Source: Microcoleus vaginatus WJT46-NPBG5 (lineage in GTDB: Bacteria; Cyanobacteriota; Cyanobacteriia; Cyanobacteriales; Oscillatoriaceae). Taken from it: 64,000 nucleotides of DNA. Each line of letters begins with the position of its first letter. Positions within the stretch are counted from its first letter, which is position 1. The stretch lies in NCBI GenBank assembly GCA_019359355.1, contig JAHHHM010000016.1, positions 62,001 to 126,000 on the forward strand. The letters are read 5' to 3'. Below, piece by piece: positions 63,708-64,000 of this stretch. Both the position numbers and the translations under genes were made by a program. Below the pieces are notes generated by a model. That model was not told the DNA's origin. It saw only the letters and a list, made by a program, of their open reading frames with translations, and ran no database searches.

Positions 63708-64000
63708 ATGTTAAACTTTTTTAAAAACCTTCATCATCCCGCTACAGTTATTTTAGGAATGACATTGATAGTAGCGCCGGCAGCTATCGCACAACAACCG
63801 CAACAGATAGAGCAAGCCGCGCCACAAAAAAGTATGACTTACGGCTGCTTTGCCGGCTATCCCGATGATACGTTTCGCGGCGATCAACCTGTAAGCCGGT
63901 ATGAATTTGCGGCGGGGATGAGTGCCTGCTTAGATCAAATTCGTCAACTGATAGAAAGTTCACGCTCAGAAGGCGTCACCAAAGAAGATTTAGCCGCGCC
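63708..64000 (+). CDS. SLH-domain protein, N-terminal part (truncated by window end)
   Basis: 97 codons to the window edge, frame open throughout. AAGAGGTG lies 7 bases before the ATG. A Sec signal peptide (MLNFFKNLHHPATVILGMTL, then IVAPAAIAQQ) is followed by an S-layer homology-like segment: CFAGYPDDTFRGDQPVSRYE, FAAGMSACLDQIRQL. The DTFRG and SRYEFAAGM motifs are typical of cyanobacterial SLH domains, often at the N-terminus of outer-membrane porin-like proteins (SomA/OprB type). The first SLH motif looks shortened. The 3' part lies outside the window. Confidence 0.88.
   Translation, partial: MLNFFKNLHHPATVILGMTLIVAPAAIAQQPQQIEQAAPQKSMTYGCFAGYPDDTFRGDQPVSRYEFAAGMSACLDQIRQLIESSRSEGVTKEDLAA

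Noticed and set aside
1-64000. CRISPR array or prophage
   Set aside because: No regularly spaced direct repeats with unique spacers, and no run of phage structural genes; the only phage-like part is the muramidase fusion.

Overview
The window looks like chromosomal DNA of a cyanobacterium, probably a filamentous one. The signs are a plastoquinol-terminal-oxidase-type alternative oxidase, a Bgt-type amino-acid transporter with fused binding protein and permease, very long PAS-rich histidine kinases without receivers, a DUF4347/Calx-beta/RTX giant exoprotein, an NRPS mini-cluster, a tRNA-Lys without encoded CCA, and an SLH-type protein at the right edge. The hexamer class RCCGGY (mostly GCCGGC) is scattered densely through genes and spacers, while the usual cyanobacterial HIP1 octamer GCGATCGC appears only a few times. 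No ribosomal or photosystem genes are present, so the genus cannot be fixed from this sequence.

Layout. 1-1.1 kb: end of a LuxR-type response regulator and a peptidoglycan-binding protein. 1.5-11.8 kb: two NRPS proteins (C-A-PCP, then docking-C-A-N-methyltransferase-PCP) separated by an opposite-strand membrane hydrolase and a PD-(D/E)XK-like protein. Hand-read specificity codes suggest an Ile/Val-like residue followed by N-methyl-leucine. No loading or release domain is visible. 12.4-18.1 kb: a stress island (SRPBCC membrane protein, zinc alcohol dehydrogenase, small acidic protein, cupin, Mn-catalase, a decayed gene, a small protein and a convergent alternative oxidase) whose spacers hold strong hairpins. 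19-25 kb: two conserved small proteins of unknown function, a CapA-type phosphatase, an aldose-1-epimerase-like protein, tRNA-Lys, and an unusual membrane muramidase fused to an integrase-type DNA-binding domain with a structured leader. 25.5-28 kb: divergent bgtB/bgtA. 28-39.5 kb: two giant sensor kinases sharing a nearly identical kinase module.

40-47.6 kb: a small hypothetical protein, YjbQ, polA, then a tandem duplication of about 646 bp. It carries the 3' tip of polA, its terminator, a 215-bp MITE-like element and a DUF4160 gene. It has made a three-way in-frame chimera in one copy, while the other copy has a nonsense mutation. The partner DUF2442 gene survives, followed by an Rpn-type nuclease and an RsbQ/KAI2-like hydrolase. 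47.9-55.7 kb: aminopeptidase N with HEAT-like repeats, DUF3352, TerB-like, methyltransferase and sulfotransferase. 55.7-61 kb: a 1775-residue RTX exoprotein just downstream of the sulfotransferase. 61.4-64 kb: a tiny membrane protein, a methyltransferase, recX, a DoxX-like protein and the start of an SLH-domain protein.

The items most worth following up are the polA/DUF4160/DUF2442 chimera with its MITE, the integrase-muramidase fusion with its three-way-junction leader, the incomplete NRPS line, and the dispersed repeat whose central hairpin lies in opposite orientations in two copies.
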